A stretch of 64,000 nucleotides of DNA from Methanocorpusculum petauri (GTDB lineage Archaea > Halobacteriota > Methanomicrobia > Methanomicrobiales > Methanocorpusculaceae). A program made the position numbers and the translations under genes. Position 1 is the first letter of the stretch; every line of letters starts with the position of its first letter. Positions 43,265 through 53,435 of the stretch are shown here, piece by piece. The stretch spans positions 62,001 through 126,000 of the forward strand of contig NZ_JAPTGB010000004.1 of NCBI RefSeq assembly GCF_026891975.1, given 5' to 3'. The notes under the pieces are model-generated. The model made no database searches and was not told the origin of the DNA. It worked only from the letters and a program-made list of their open reading frames with translations.

Positions 43265-43786
43265 ATGGATCAGATTGATCTGTCTCGCCTGACTGTTAAA
43301 CCTCTTCACGCCGGGATAGATAGAACGCATTTTTGTTGTTCTGAACAGTATCTCAATGACTATTTCAAAGAAGACGCCCTGAAAGATCATGAATATCTGT
43401 ACTCCATCACCAAAGTGATGGAACATGAGGGGCATATCGTCGGATTTTTTACCTTGGTAACCGATACCATCAATCCTAATTCTGTAGAAACCAGTGTTGG
43501 AAAAAAGTATGAGTATACAAAACTCCCTGCGGTAAAAATTGCCCGGCTCGCCACGGATACACAGTATCTGGGAAAAGGAATTGGAACCGCAATGATGATT
43601 TGGATATTTCGTATCGTAGCGGACCTGACCTCTGATGTCGGCTGTCGGGTCATCACCGTGGACGCGAAGAGAGATGCGGTGGGTTTCTACCAGAAATTTG
43701 CATTCCATCCGGTGCAATCAAAAAAGGAAACTGATACCGTCCCCATGTACCTTGATATCAAACCCCTTCTTGACGCACATAGATAG
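43265..43786 (+). CDS. GNAT acetyltransferase, TacT-like toxin candidate
   Basis: 173 aa. GNAT fold: HFCCSEQYLNDYFKEDALKDHEYLYSITKV, then the acetyl-CoA loop ARLATDTQYLGKGIGTAMM (Q/RxxGxG) and a C-terminal FYQKFAFHP. The LNDYFKEDA...D motif resembles TacT-type toxins, which acetylate aminoacyl-tRNA and stop translation. The small gene 4 nt upstream is the likely partner. Ordinary small-molecule acetylation remains possible. Confidence 0.75.
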   Translation: MDQIDLSRLTVKPLHAGIDRTHFCCSEQYLNDYFKEDALKDHEYLYSITKVMEHEGHIVGFFTLVTDTINPNSVETSVGKKYEYTKLPAVKIARLATDTQYLGKGIGTAMMIWIFRIVADLTSDVGCRVITVDAKRDAVGFYQKFAFHPVQSKKETDTVPMYLDIKPLLDAHR

Positions 43787-43907
43787 AGCCCTGCTCTCAT
43801 TCCGAAACCTATCTCACAAACAGGCAGAATTGAGATAATATCGGGAAACCGTACGAGCCATGGAGAAAATCCACAGCTCCAGATACCTGTTCAGGTCCAT
43901 CGACGGT

Positions 43908-44744
43908 TCACCGTCGGGAACTGATCTTTGTGTAGGTTGTGTGGTCCCGCCACCCGGGATTCATCGTAAACCGTCTGGGTGCATACTCCACCGCATACCG
44001 GAGAGCCCCGTCCACAAACTCCTTCCCCCGCTCCACCGCCTCCGCGACCGGATACCCGAGCGCAATATACGAAGCAATCGCGGATGCAAAACAGCATCCC
44101 GAACCGTGCACATCAGGAAAAGGATACACATTCCCGGACAACAGCCGCACCCCGTTTCGATCCAGAAACACATCCACCCCTTTGCGGAACGCCGCATGCC
44201 CTCCCTTGAGAACCACCGCCGAAGCACCGCAGTCAAAGAACCAGCTGGCCGCATCCTCCATTGACGCCGCATCCGTAATCGCAATACCCGAAAGAGTCTC
44301 CGCCTCCGGAATATTCGGCGTCACCACCGTCGCCCGCGGGATAAGTTCCTCCACCAGCGCCTTCGCCCCTGAATCATCCGTCAGCCGGTACTCACGGGTC
44401 GCAATCAGAACTGGATCGATCACCAGTGCAACCCCGTCCGGCAGTGCCCCGGCAACCGCCCGGACCGTAGGGGCGTTCCCGAGCATCCCCGTTTTATAGC
44501 AGGCTATCGGAAAATCCTCCTGAAGTGTTTTGATCTGACTCTGCACAAATACAGGATCAACCTCCGCAATCGCCCGCACATGATTCGCATTCTGCGCGGT
44601 AAGTGCCGCAACAACCGTCATACCCCACACACCGCAGGCATTCATCGTCTTCAGATCAATCTGTAATCCGGCTCCCGCCGAAGGGTCTGAACCCGCGATG
44701 GACACCGCAAATGCCGTCCCTCTCTCCGCATCCGTCATTACCAT
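43908..44744 (-). CDS. thiD: hydroxymethylpyrimidine phosphate kinase
   Basis: About 278 aa. It phosphorylates HMP and HMP-P in thiamine synthesis. Ribokinase fold: AVSIAGSDPSAGAGLQIDLKTMNACGVWGMTVVAALTAQN, then CYKTGMLGN and VIDPVLIA. The anion hole and catalytic base region is PDVHGSGCCFASAIASYIA. Archaeal ThiD proteins are often fused to ThiN; this one is not. The longer frame to 44828 starts with residues that do not match the family, so I use the ATG at 44744. It is divergent from the HypE-like gene. Confidence 0.93.
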   Translation of the reverse strand: MVMTDAERGTAFAVSIAGSDPSAGAGLQIDLKTMNACGVWGMTVVAALTAQNANHVRAIAEVDPVFVQSQIKTLQEDFPIACYKTGMLGNAPTVRAVAGALPDGVALVIDPVLIATREYRLTDDSGAKALVEELIPRATVVTPNIPEAETLSGIAITDAASMEDAASWFFDCGASAVVLKGGHAAFRKGVDVFLDRNGVRLLSGNVYPFPDVHGSGCCFASAIASYIALGYPVAEAVERGKEFVDGALRYAVEYAPRRFTMNPGWRDHTTYTKISSRR

Positions 44745-44826
44745 AGTATAGGTACCACAGACTGATGAGGACTTGCATCCCTGCCAACCGGCTATCTTTA
44801 TTGTCTGGCATCTCGCACATAATTGC

Positions 44827-46163
<1,337 letters not shown>

Positions 46164-46222
46164 TTTTTTTTCAAAAATATTTTTCAGCGTTTTTGTACCG
46201 GAATCTGCACCTCGGTCAGCCA

Positions 46223-46657
46223 CTATTCCGACTGTTCCCGATCCCACACACCGTGAATATACTGTTCACGCGGCGGGGCGGAAACCTCATAGCCATGCTC
46301 CGCAGCCCAGGCGAGAGCAAACCGGTATGCCTCACCAAGATTTGTATAATCCCCCCGATGGAGAACACAGACCGCAGAAACCGATTCCAGTTCCTTGAAC
46401 CGGATCGTCTCTGTTTCGTATCCGGCTGCCTCAACAGCCTCCCCGTACTCAATAAAGACATTCTTCTCCGAGCAGACCTCCGGATACGCCGTGTAGCAGT
46501 AACCCGGCTCAACACAACGGAGATCCGGATTTTTCTCCCGGCACTCCGCAGCAGCCCGGAGAACAAATTCAGGAATGTCGGCAAGTGAGGGAACAATACC
46601 CTGTTTATAATAGACAAGACAGGCAGGCAGATATTTTACTTCAGCAGTATAGTTCAT
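46223..46657 (-). CDS. GyrI-like small-molecule binding domain protein
   Basis: 144 aa, one GyrI/AraC-type effector-binding domain. Starts YTAEVKYLPACLVYYKQGIVPSLADIPEFVLRAAAECREKNP and ends YEVSAPPREQYIHGVWDREQSE. VSAVCVLHRGDYTNLGEAYRFALAWAAEHGYE is the core of such domains. They bind hydrophobic or cationic ligands, sometimes hydrolysing them. No DNA-binding part. It follows the radical SAM gene by 21 nt on the same strand and may be co-transcribed. Confidence 0.8.
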   Translation of the reverse strand: MNYTAEVKYLPACLVYYKQGIVPSLADIPEFVLRAAAECREKNPDLRCVEPGYCYTAYPEVCSEKNVFIEYGEAVEAAGYETETIRFKELESVSAVCVLHRGDYTNLGEAYRFALAWAAEHGYEVSAPPREQYIHGVWDREQSE

Positions 46658-46678
46658 GATTCATAGTTCTCTGTTCGA

Positions 46679-47719
46679 TCAGCACCAGGATGCAAGTTTC
46701 GTCTGACGAGTTCTTCCGAGTGACAAATACGGCAGCGCCCGTTTCATCACCACGCCGCAGCTGCGGAGGACAGACGTATCCCGCACACTCCCGGTTTTTC
46801 GCATCTGTACAATCGCCTCGGCACTAACAGCACCGATCCCGGGAACCCGGAGCAGCTCGGACTTGTCCGCAGTATCGGGATTGATGAGAGGAAGATTCTG
46901 TGCGAGGAGAACCTTGGGGTCAGTGTTCAAAAGCATTCCCTCTTCATCAAACGCAGGGGTTAGTTCCTTTCGGCTGTAGCCGTACAGCCGGAAGAGTGCA
47001 TCCATCTGGTACCAGCGGTTCGCCCGCCAGACCGGCGTGTTCTCATGCGTCTCAAGGGGTGTGTTTGAAACCGCATAGAACGCCGAGTAGTACACCCTTG
47101 CAGGATGATACTTTTCATAGGAGGTTGCAACCGTCTCGAAGATATCCGCATCCGTCTCACCTGCCGCTCCTACCACAAACTGGGTGGAGTGACGCTCCGG
47201 CATAATCTCAGCCAGCCATTGATGGCGGGTCAGCAGATCAGACGTATAATTTTTCACCGTGGCAAGCTCCGCAAGATAGGAGGAGTTCGGAGCTTCCAGA
47301 TTGATACTCAGGCGTGTTGCATACTTCGCAAGTTCGGTAATGTCGGATCGGGCGGCTCCCGGCAGCACTTTCAGATGCAGGTAGCCGCGATAGCCGGAAG
47401 AACGAATCAGCCGGGCGGTCTCGATCAGGTTTTCCATGCCGAGATCTACATCGCCGCGGGGAATCCCGGTACTGAGCAGAAGACCGCCTACGCGTCCCTC
47501 GTTATGCAGGGCGAGAAATCCGCGGGCAAGTTCCCGGGGTGTGAAACTGATACCGTTCTTTTTTGCACAGACACCGCAGTAGGCACAGTCAAAGGAACAG
47601 GTTCCTTCCAGAAGTATCCGCATAATTTTGCAGCATTTCCCCGAACCTTCGTTGCGGCCGGTCTGATCAAAGAACGTGGAACTTGTCGCCCGCTCGATCT
47701 TCTGCATCAACTCCGACAT
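46679..47719 (-). CDS. radical SAM protein with helix-hairpin-helix, putative DNA modification/repair
   Basis: 346 aa. The iron-sulfur site is CSFDCAYCGVC (Cx3Cx2C), preceded by GKCCKIMRILLEGT. The body contains KVLPGAARSDITELAKYATRLSINLEAPN and AAGETDADIFETV. The C-terminal DNA-binding hairpin reads LLRVPGIGAVSAEAIVQMRKTGS. This arrangement matches the family linked to a uracil-DNA-glycosylase-like gene; that partner is not seen here. It would use S-adenosylmethionine to act on DNA, exact chemistry unknown. Confidence 0.88.
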   Translation of the reverse strand: MSELMQKIERATSSTFFDQTGRNEGSGKCCKIMRILLEGTCSFDCAYCGVCAKKNGISFTPRELARGFLALHNEGRVGGLLLSTGIPRGDVDLGMENLIETARLIRSSGYRGYLHLKVLPGAARSDITELAKYATRLSINLEAPNSSYLAELATVKNYTSDLLTRHQWLAEIMPERHSTQFVVGAAGETDADIFETVATSYEKYHPARVYYSAFYAVSNTPLETHENTPVWRANRWYQMDALFRLYGYSRKELTPAFDEEGMLLNTDPKVLLAQNLPLINPDTADKSELLRVPGIGAVSAEAIVQMRKTGSVRDTSVLRSCGVVMKRALPYLSLGRTRQTKLASWC

Positions 47720-47786
47720 TACACATTATTGTCGGCAGGAGGACACTTAAACCCCCGACCGCGCGGTGTGAAAGTGCCCTGCCCAA

Positions 47787-48059
47787 GGTACGGGACGGCT
47801 CAGACACAAAAGAATGTGTTTGAATCCTCTGGCACCTCCGGTGTCCGGCTGGATTTCTCCATTTCGCAACACTCTCCTCATCTCTTTCCACGGGATGTAC
47901 TGAGCAGTCTGCCGTTTGTGGATACACGGGAAAACCGTTCCGCAGAAATGAATCCGTCTGCCTTTACACGTTCCTCCCGCAGCAATGCAGGCATCCTCAG
48001 ATACTCTTCCATTTTTCCTTCGGTGACCTCAAACAGAACATTCACGTCTCAACTGTCAT
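47787..48059 (-). pseudogene. antibiotic-biosynthesis-monooxygenase-like protein, frameshifted
   Basis: Joining frames on the minus strand gives NVLFEVTEGKMEEYLRMPALLREERVKADGFISAERFSRVSTNGRLLS and then ERDEESVAKWRNPAGHRRCQR. That is the ABM fold (small heme/quinone monooxygenases), including the AKWRNxxGHR signature. One frame stops at about 47890, and the second half continues in another frame. The ATG at 48059 is also out of frame with what follows. At least two frame breaks, so not functional. It shares no transcript with ogt. Confidence 0.72.
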
Positions 48060-48070
48060 ATTTATTCCTC

Positions 48071-48619
48071 TCAGAGTGCGGTACCTTTCTTCGGCAGAAA
48101 CAGAGCGGACACAGCAACACCCTCATGTTCCAGCAGCCAAATCTTTTTTTCAAGACCGCCTGCATACCCGGTCAGACTTCCGTTTGTTCCCACGACACGA
48201 TGGCAGGGAATGATGATCGAGATCGGATTATGCCCTACCGCACCTCCGACTGCCTGACTCGACATCTTTTCTTTGTGCATACGTGTCGCAACTTCTTTGG
48301 CAATCTCCCTATAGGTTGTGATCTCCCCGTAGGGAATTTCGCAGAGAATTTCCCAGACGATCTGCCGGAACGTATTCCCGACGGGAGCCAGCGGGAGATC
48401 GGAGACGGCAGGTTTTTCTCCTGCAAAGTACCTGTCCAGCCAGTTTTCTGCCGCAGCAAAGACCGGCAGATCATTTATCTCTGTCATCTCTGCCGGGATA
48501 GTGTCGCCAAAGTATTTTTGTCCTTCCATCCACAACCCTGCAATATTTTTCCCGTCGCTTGCAAGCGTCAGTCCGCCGAGGGGGGATAAATAATGTGTTG
48601 AATAATATCTGTTGTTCAT
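48071..48619 (-). CDS. ogt: O6-alkylguanine-DNA alkyltransferase
   Basis: 182 aa. It repairs O6-methylguanine by moving the methyl group to its own cysteine. The active site is NPISIIIPCHRVVGTNGSLTGYAGGLEKKIWLLEHEG. The helix-turn-helix with arginine finger region is EIPYGEITTYREIAKEVATRM. Complete length. It lies near the radical SAM repair gene and the rubrerythrin gene, in keeping with a stress-repair cluster. Confidence 0.93.
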   Translation of the reverse strand: MNNRYYSTHYLSPLGGLTLASDGKNIAGLWMEGQKYFGDTIPAEMTEINDLPVFAAAENWLDRYFAGEKPAVSDLPLAPVGNTFRQIVWEILCEIPYGEITTYREIAKEVATRMHKEKMSSQAVGGAVGHNPISIIIPCHRVVGTNGSLTGYAGGLEKKIWLLEHEGVAVSALFLPKKGTAL

Positions 48620-48764
48620 CGCGGATTCATTCTATTGTTGGTCTGAGATGGTTTAAATCTGTAGCCGCGTAGGATGAAAGTGCCCTGCCCCCGGACACTC
48701 GGCAAATTCATTACCCCGCACTCACTAACATAACAGGTATCAATCATTCCGAGGTTGTATCATT

Positions 48765-49307
48765 ATGGCAAATCTGAAAGGATCTAAAACCGAGGCAAAT
48801 CTCCAGACCGCATTTGCCGGCGAATCCCAGGCAAGAAACAAGTACACCTACTACGCGTCCAAAGCACGCAAAGATGGCTATGAGCAGATTGCCGAGCTCT
48901 TTGAAGAAACCGCAAACAACGAAAAAGAGCACGCAAAGATCTGGTTCAAACTCCTGCATGACGGAGGAGTTCCGGACACCCTGACCAATCTTGCCGACGC
49001 TGCCGCAGGCGAGAACTATGAGTGGACCGACATGTATGCAGGCTTTGCAAAGGAAGCACATGCAGAAGGTTTTGAGGACATTGCAAAACTCTTTGAAATG
49101 GTTGCCGCAATCGAAAAGCACCACGAGGAGCGGTACCTTAAACTTCTGGCCAACATCAAAGAGGGTATCGTCTTCTCCCGTGAAGGTGATGCAATCTGGC
49201 AGTGCGGCAACTGCGGCCACTTAGTCATCGGAAAGGCAGCTCCCGAAATCTGCCCGGTCTGTGACCACCCGAAGGCATACTTCCGGATTGAAGCCCGGAA
49301 CTACTAA
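48765..49307 (+). CDS. rbr: rubrerythrin
   Basis: 180 aa. A diiron peroxidase that reduces H2O2 in anaerobes. Four-helix domain with Glu/His ligands: [47 protein letters not shown] and [20 protein letters not shown]-terminal rubredoxin-like Fe(SCys)4: [12 protein letters not shown] ... [11 protein letters not shown]. Follows a long A/T-poor leader. Next gene starts 20 nt later. Confidence 0.95.
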   Translation: MANLKGSKTEANLQTAFAGESQARNKYTYYASKARKDGYEQIAELFEETANNEKEHAKIWFKLLHDGGVPDTLTNLADAAAGENYEWTDMYAGFAKEAHAEGFEDIAKLFEMVAAIEKHHEERYLKLLANIKEGIVFSREGDAIWQCGNCGHLVIGKAAPEICPVCDHPKAYFRIEARNY

Positions 49308-49327
49308 TCTTTTTTGGAGAATTTTGT

Positions 49328-50677
49328 ATGGCACAGTACATCTGCGGTGTCTGCGGCTACACATATGATGATGCGGCAGACACTTCGTTCAACGATCTGG
49401 CAGAGTCCTGGACATGTCCTGTCTGTTCTGCGGCAAAAGAGAATTTCACCTGCATCACGACTCCGGTTCCCGCCGAACCGGCAGGATATACCGGGACCCG
49501 TGTGATCGATGAGATTCACTATATGGCAGAGACCGGAAAGAGCATCACTGAACCCATGGAGACGCTGATGCCGGTTCCGTCATTTGATGAGATTCTACTG
49601 CTCGGCGCTCAGCTTGCCCGTCTGCCGCTGGACGATGATGCTCCGGTAAACGTGCGGACGGTGATCGGAAAGCGTGCGAAACAGCCAATGGTTCTGGAAA
49701 CACCGGTATTTGTATCGCATATGAGTTTTGGTGCGTTGTCAAAGGAGGCAAAGACTGCCCTGTCCAAAGGTTCGGCAATGGCGAGGACAGCGATGTGCAG
49801 CGGGGAAGGCGGCATTCTTCCCGAGGAGCGGGAAGCCGCATACCGGTACATCTTTGAGTATGTGCCCAATCTCTACAGCGTAACCGATCAGAATCTTTCC
49901 CGGGCGGATGCAATTGAGATCAAGATCGGCCAGGGAACGAAACCGGGTATGGGCGGTCATCTGCCGGGTGCAAAGGTTACGGAGGAGATCGCCCGTATCC
50001 GGGGAAAACCGGTCGGCGAGGATGTTGTCAGTCCGTCCCACTTTCCCGGCATCACGACGCCTGCGGATCTGAAGAATCTGGTTGACGAACTGCGGACCCG
50101 CAGCGGAGGAAGACCGATCGGCGTGAAGATTGCGGCAGGCCGTATCGAAGAGGATCTGGCATTCATCATAGCAGCAGGACCGGATTTTGTGACGATTGAC
50201 GGACGCGGCGGGGCAACGGGATCGTCGCCGAAGTTTTTGAAGGATGCATCAAGTGTTCCGACAGTGTATGCTCTTGCCCGTGCGGCAAAGTTCCTGCGGA
50301 GTCATGCTCCTGAAATCGATCTGGTGATTACGGGAGGATTCCGGACGAGCCGTGATATCGTTAAGGCACTTGCGATGGGGGCTGATGCGGTTGCTGTGGC
50401 ATCTGCGGCACTGATGGCGCTCGGCTGCGACCGGTACCGTGTCTGCCACAACGGGAATTGTCCTGCGGGAATTGCAACGCAGGATCCCAAACTGCGGAGA
50501 AATCTTTCCATTGAGAATGGTGCCCGGCGTGTTGCGAATTATCTTGCGGTGACAACCGAGGAGCTGCGATCCTTTGGCCGTGTAACTGGTCATGCGGATA
50601 TCCATGATCTCTCGGTGGAGGATCTGGTAACGACCAGCAGCGAGATATCCGGTCATACGGATATCCGGCACACCTGA
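49328..50677 (+). CDS. rubredoxin-glutamate synthase domain fusion protein
   Basis: 449 aa. Residues 1-50 are rubredoxin (YICGVCGYTYDDA ... WTCPVCSAAKENF). The rest is the FMN-binding glutamate-synthase-like domain: VFVSHMSFGALSKEAKTALSKG, GQGTKPGMGGHLPGAKVTEEIA, FVTIDGRGGATGSSPKF, and a late CDRYRVCHNGNCPAGIATQDP with Cys for an iron-sulfur cluster. It probably takes part in electron transfer or amino-group chemistry with rubrerythrin. It is in an operon with rbr. Confidence 0.92.
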   Translation: MAQYICGVCGYTYDDAADTSFNDLAESWTCPVCSAAKENFTCITTPVPAEPAGYTGTRVIDEIHYMAETGKSITEPMETLMPVPSFDEILLLGAQLARLPLDDDAPVNVRTVIGKRAKQPMVLETPVFVSHMSFGALSKEAKTALSKGSAMARTAMCSGEGGILPEEREAAYRYIFEYVPNLYSVTDQNLSRADAIEIKIGQGTKPGMGGHLPGAKVTEEIARIRGKPVGEDVVSPSHFPGITTPADLKNLVDELRTRSGGRPIGVKIAAGRIEEDLAFIIAAGPDFVTIDGRGGATGSSPKFLKDASSVPTVYALARAAKFLRSHAPEIDLVITGGFRTSRDIVKALAMGADAVAVASAALMALGCDRYRVCHNGNCPAGIATQDPKLRRNLSIENGARRVANYLAVTTEELRSFGRVTGHADIHDLSVEDLVTTSSEISGHTDIRHT

Positions 50678-50950
50678 TTTTTTTTGTGTTGGACAAACGG
50701 GATATCCTTAATGTCTGATATATTCCCTGACTTGTACAGTCTGATGGAGAGGATGTGGTGGTGATGTACGAGCAGTATCTTTCCGGAGAAGAAAGGAACA
50801 GTATGTTTCGGGGAAGTTTTATGTTAAGGAGTTTGAGAATCTGACACCTTTCCCGAAAAAAGTTGGTGAATCATTTGGATACGTCGGTCAGACCCAGAAT
50901 GATTTTTTTCATCTGACGTCGTGATGTGGAAATTTCCCATCTCCGGGAAA

Positions 50951-51781
50951 TCAGGACTCCGACTTTTTCGCGTGCCGGAGATGTTCATAGATCTGCCTCG
51001 CTTCGGGCGTAAAGGAATAATGATACTCCGCTCCAACCATCTCCGCAGAGACAATTTCTTCTTTTGCATACCGCCGGAGGTACCATCTGAGGGTTTCCGG
51101 TGATAACTCCAGATATCCGGCAAGTTCTGTCCGGTTTGCGTGTGGATGTTCGTACAGAACCTGAAGGAATTTTCCGGATTTTTTCCGGGTAATCAGCTGG
51201 AACAGTGTCTGTTCAAACTGTTCCCCGGTCGCTGCTCCTGCCGGATAATACAACGTTGATCCGTTCCGTGAAATCTGCATCACTTTTCCGGCACTTTTGA
51301 GTTTGTGCAGATGATACGTGATCGAACCGCGGGACATATTTAATTTGGCAATCAGTTGTTTCTGGGAACATCCCGGATTTTCCTGTATATAGGCAAAAAT
51401 CCGTTTGGGTGTGGCGGATTCTCTCTGCTCTTTTGCGGACCGGAACCGGGCAACACAGAAATATCCAAGCAGGGCAAAGAGGACCGGGGCGGCAATGAGA
51501 ATCAGATCATGCAATGGTGTATCTTCAAAGGATGCCGACAGACGGCTGATGAGTATCTGCCGCCAGAACGGCAGGCCCCCGGGTCCCTCCACATCAGCAA
51601 TTTCTTTTCCGTCATCCACGGGTATGGTGTCTTCTGTGATATCCTGTATCTGAATGCCGCTGATGCTTATCTGCGGGGAGAGAGGTTCTGCTGCAACAGT
51701 TCCGATGAGGATTCCGGATAGCAGAAGGCTGATCAGGAGGTATCTGCCGATATGCTCATGAGTTTGCGTGTTGCGATCCAT
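50951..51781 (-). CDS. membrane-anchored regulator with two winged helices, module 2
   Basis: 276 aa. Signal/first membrane helix at about residues 13-33, an outside region of about 70 aa (PLSPQISISGIQIQDITEDTIPVDDGKEIADVEGPGG), then a membrane helix (LHDLILIAAPVLFALLGYFCVARF). The cytoplasmic tail has two winged helices: TPKRIFAYIQENPGCSQKQLIAKLNMSRGSITYHLHKLKSAGKVM and GKFLQVLYEHPHANRTELAGYLELSPETLRWYLRRYAKEEIV. Same architecture as the 34344 gene. Its ATG overlaps the sensor gene's 3' end by 26 nt. Target: probably the inverted repeat at 52267..52317 (inferred). Confidence 0.82.
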   Translation of the reverse strand: MDRNTQTHEHIGRYLLISLLLSGILIGTVAAEPLSPQISISGIQIQDITEDTIPVDDGKEIADVEGPGGLPFWRQILISRLSASFEDTPLHDLILIAAPVLFALLGYFCVARFRSAKEQRESATPKRIFAYIQENPGCSQKQLIAKLNMSRGSITYHLHKLKSAGKVMQISRNGSTLYYPAGAATGEQFEQTLFQLITRKKSGKFLQVLYEHPHANRTELAGYLELSPETLRWYLRRYAKEEIVSAEMVGAEYHYSFTPEARQIYEHLRHAKKSES

Positions 51782-52229
51782 TTATGATGAGAGTAAAGGA
51801 TGTTGTTTCATTGGCTGTCTGAGTGACGGAGATTATCCAGTCGCCGGGGGGCAGTACGGGTGATGAAAGCAGTTTGTGTATTTTTCCATTCTTGTTTTCG
51901 TCGTTGCACGGGCCGAAGGTTTCTCCGTTGGGTGCAGTGATCTGCAGTTTCAGCGGGTTATGTTCCTTCGGTGAGTTCCATTGTAGTGTGACGTCAAGCT
52001 CCGTAGATCCCGGATCGAGAGTATACTTGTAATATTTGGTGTCAGGTCCGTGAATTACGGTCTCTTTGGGAAGAGACCAGGCCACAGGATAGTACGTGGG
52101 GGAGATGTGTGCATCCGGAAAGAAACTGCTGTCTTTCAGAGGGACCGGTTCCCATGCGGTCGCCGCAGGTATGAGGGAACAGCAAACCAGCACTGTTACG
52201 ATAAGAACGAAGGGTCGCAGCTGTTTCAT
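51756..52229 (-). CDS. secreted beta-sandwich (PPC-like) sensor candidate, module 2
   Basis: 157 aa with signal peptide MKQLRPFVLIVTVLVCCSLIPAATA. The mature part: DTKYYKYTLDPGSTELDVTLQWNSPKEHNPLKLQITAPNGETFGPCND ... DWIISVTQTANETTSFTLIINGS. Its strands match the 33892 protein (TKLELSLTW, DLDLIIVPPNGS, QQYTLIINS). Released or surface-held. Coupled to the membrane regulator. The gene begins just downstream of a long inverted repeat with a TATA-like AAATATATTT. Confidence 0.8.
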   Translation of the reverse strand: MKQLRPFVLIVTVLVCCSLIPAATAWEPVPLKDSSFFPDAHISPTYYPVAWSLPKETVIHGPDTKYYKYTLDPGSTELDVTLQWNSPKEHNPLKLQITAPNGETFGPCNDENKNGKIHKLLSSPVLPPGDWIISVTQTANETTSFTLIINGSQHANS

Positions 52230-52266
52230 AGATATATACGAATTCTCATGGAGCTAAATATATTTG

Positions 52267-52317
52267 TTGATCACAGACTAACACCAGGATATCCAGCAGG
52301 TGTTAGTCTGTGTTCAA
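52267..52317. promoter_or_regulatory. long inverted repeat between divergent module-2 genes
   Basis: Arms 52267..52285 and 52299..52317 are 19 nt with one mismatch; the inner 14 nt (CACAGACTAACACC and complement) are exact. On the minus-strand side the outer end joins directly onto AAATATATTT, the TATA box of the sensor gene. A long symmetric site fits binding by a dimer and could act on both divergent genes. Confidence 0.8.
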
Positions 52318-52368
52318 CACCCTGATAATTGGCGGGGCATAACGTATGGAGCAAAGGGAGCCTGATAC

Positions 52369-52869
52369 ATGATAATGTCACTACGTACTGCAGCTATTAT
52401 TCTTGTGGGTCTTCTACTGCTGGGTGCGGTGGGGATGATCTGTGTTGTACAGACTGCCACTCTTGCTTCCGAAGATGCGGAGGGTCTGACCGTAATTTCC
52501 TACGGAGTGCGTGTGTCTCCTGCCAATACGGATGCGCTTGTTGAGCAGCTGGAGACGCTTGCACAGGAGTATTATCCCTGGATGCTGGACCTGAAGATTT
52601 CTCCGGAAACGGTGAACAACTGTAAACGGTTTGGTACGGTACTTACTCTGAGGTACAGTACCACGCAGGATCTCACGGTCATGAATGCTCATATTCCCGT
52701 GCGGGCAATCCGGGTGATTCTGCCCAGTGAGCTTCTGTGCACGGTTGCACGATATCCCAACTCGGATACGATCGGTTCATACATCCTGATGTCGGAGGAT
52801 GGTGTACATTTTTCCAAGGCTATGTGGCTTTCGGATGAGAGAGCAGACAAACTTCTTGCCATGATCTGA
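52369..52869 (+). CDS. hypothetical membrane-anchored protein, divergent to module 2
   Basis: 166 aa. An N-terminal hydrophobic segment (TAAIILVGLLLLGAVGMICVV) holds the protein in the membrane. The outside domain (LTVISYGVRVSPANTDALVEQLETLAQEYYPWMLDLKISPETV, then RAIRVILPSELLCTVARYPNSDTIGSYILMSEDGVHFSKAMW) looks folded but belongs to no family I know. ATG at 52369 with GGGAG 8 nt upstream. Candidate output gene of module 2, sharing the inverted repeat. Confidence 0.7.
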   Translation: MIMSLRTAAIILVGLLLLGAVGMICVVQTATLASEDAEGLTVISYGVRVSPANTDALVEQLETLAQEYYPWMLDLKISPETVNNCKRFGTVLTLRYSTTQDLTVMNAHIPVRAIRVILPSELLCTVARYPNSDTIGSYILMSEDGVHFSKAMWLSDERADKLLAMI

Positions 52870-52945
52870 TTTTTTGGATCAAAGGCATCCTCTCTCATTT
52901 TTCCAGGTGTTTTGGTGCGGGATTTTTCTCTGTTTTTTATGGTAT

Positions 52946-52960
52946 GTCAGTCTATGTTCA
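52946..52960 (+). repeat. extra half-site of module-2 repeat, copy a
   Basis: GTCAGTCTATGTTCA, 13 of 15 identical to GTTAGTCTGTGTTCA in the right arm of the inverted repeat. Followed at once by the TATA-like CTATATTGA. Confidence 0.6.
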
Positions 52961-53435
52961 CTATATTGATTATTTTTTGCACGAGATAACATAGTGGTTG
53001 CAACACGTACCACAGTGCCGATTTGCATAATGCGCACACACACACACACAGTTACTGCATACAATTCACCCCTACTGGTCAGATTCTATCTGTTTCATGT
53101 GCGTTTCAGCCTTTGCGACCTGGGCGTTCATTCTTTGTGCCGTATCAATCCACCGAATAATCGAAGTCTGAGTACACGAAAACCAAATGAGTTCATCCTT
53201 GATTGAGATGTTGTGCAAGGAGATTGAATTTTGGTTGGTCTGTTTGTGGCCCCGGTACTGAGATGACATATGAACAGATGTGTGACAGGGAGTCCATCTG
53301 ACTGATGATGAATTATCAGGAAGAATTCAGGAAATACTGCGGTACGGGTTGCAATCACTTATGTTTTCCATCATTTATTTTTTCTTTCAGGTGGGTATGT
53401 GGAATGATTTTTTTTATCTGATGGTGTTTGTTACT

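Noticed and set aside
47805-47840. GTTTGAATCC, tRNA T-loop-like
   Set aside because: The flanking bases do not pair, and the site falls inside the ABM pseudogene.
47105-48589. Long open frame of 494 codons on the plus strand
   Set aside because: It lies opposite the radical SAM and ogt genes, which have clear motifs. Its translation has no domain and a shadow-like composition.
47770-48690. TGAAAGTGCCCTGCCC shared by two spots
   Set aside because: Only 16 nt; one copy is inside a pseudogene tail and the other in the rubrerythrin leader. There are too few copies to support a regulatory element.
50824-51123. 99-codon minus-strand frame
   Set aside because: Overlaps the membrane regulator gene in another frame and has no ribosome site or homology.
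52238-52252. ACGAATTCTCATGG near module 2 as a copy of the module-1 operator
   Set aside because: Orientation relative to the gene is reversed and spacing to TATA differs; the match beyond ACGAATTCT is poor.
53035-53050. (CA)8 as CRISPR or telomere-like repeat
   Set aside because: A simple dinucleotide run with no spacers. No CRISPR array or cas gene was seen in the window.
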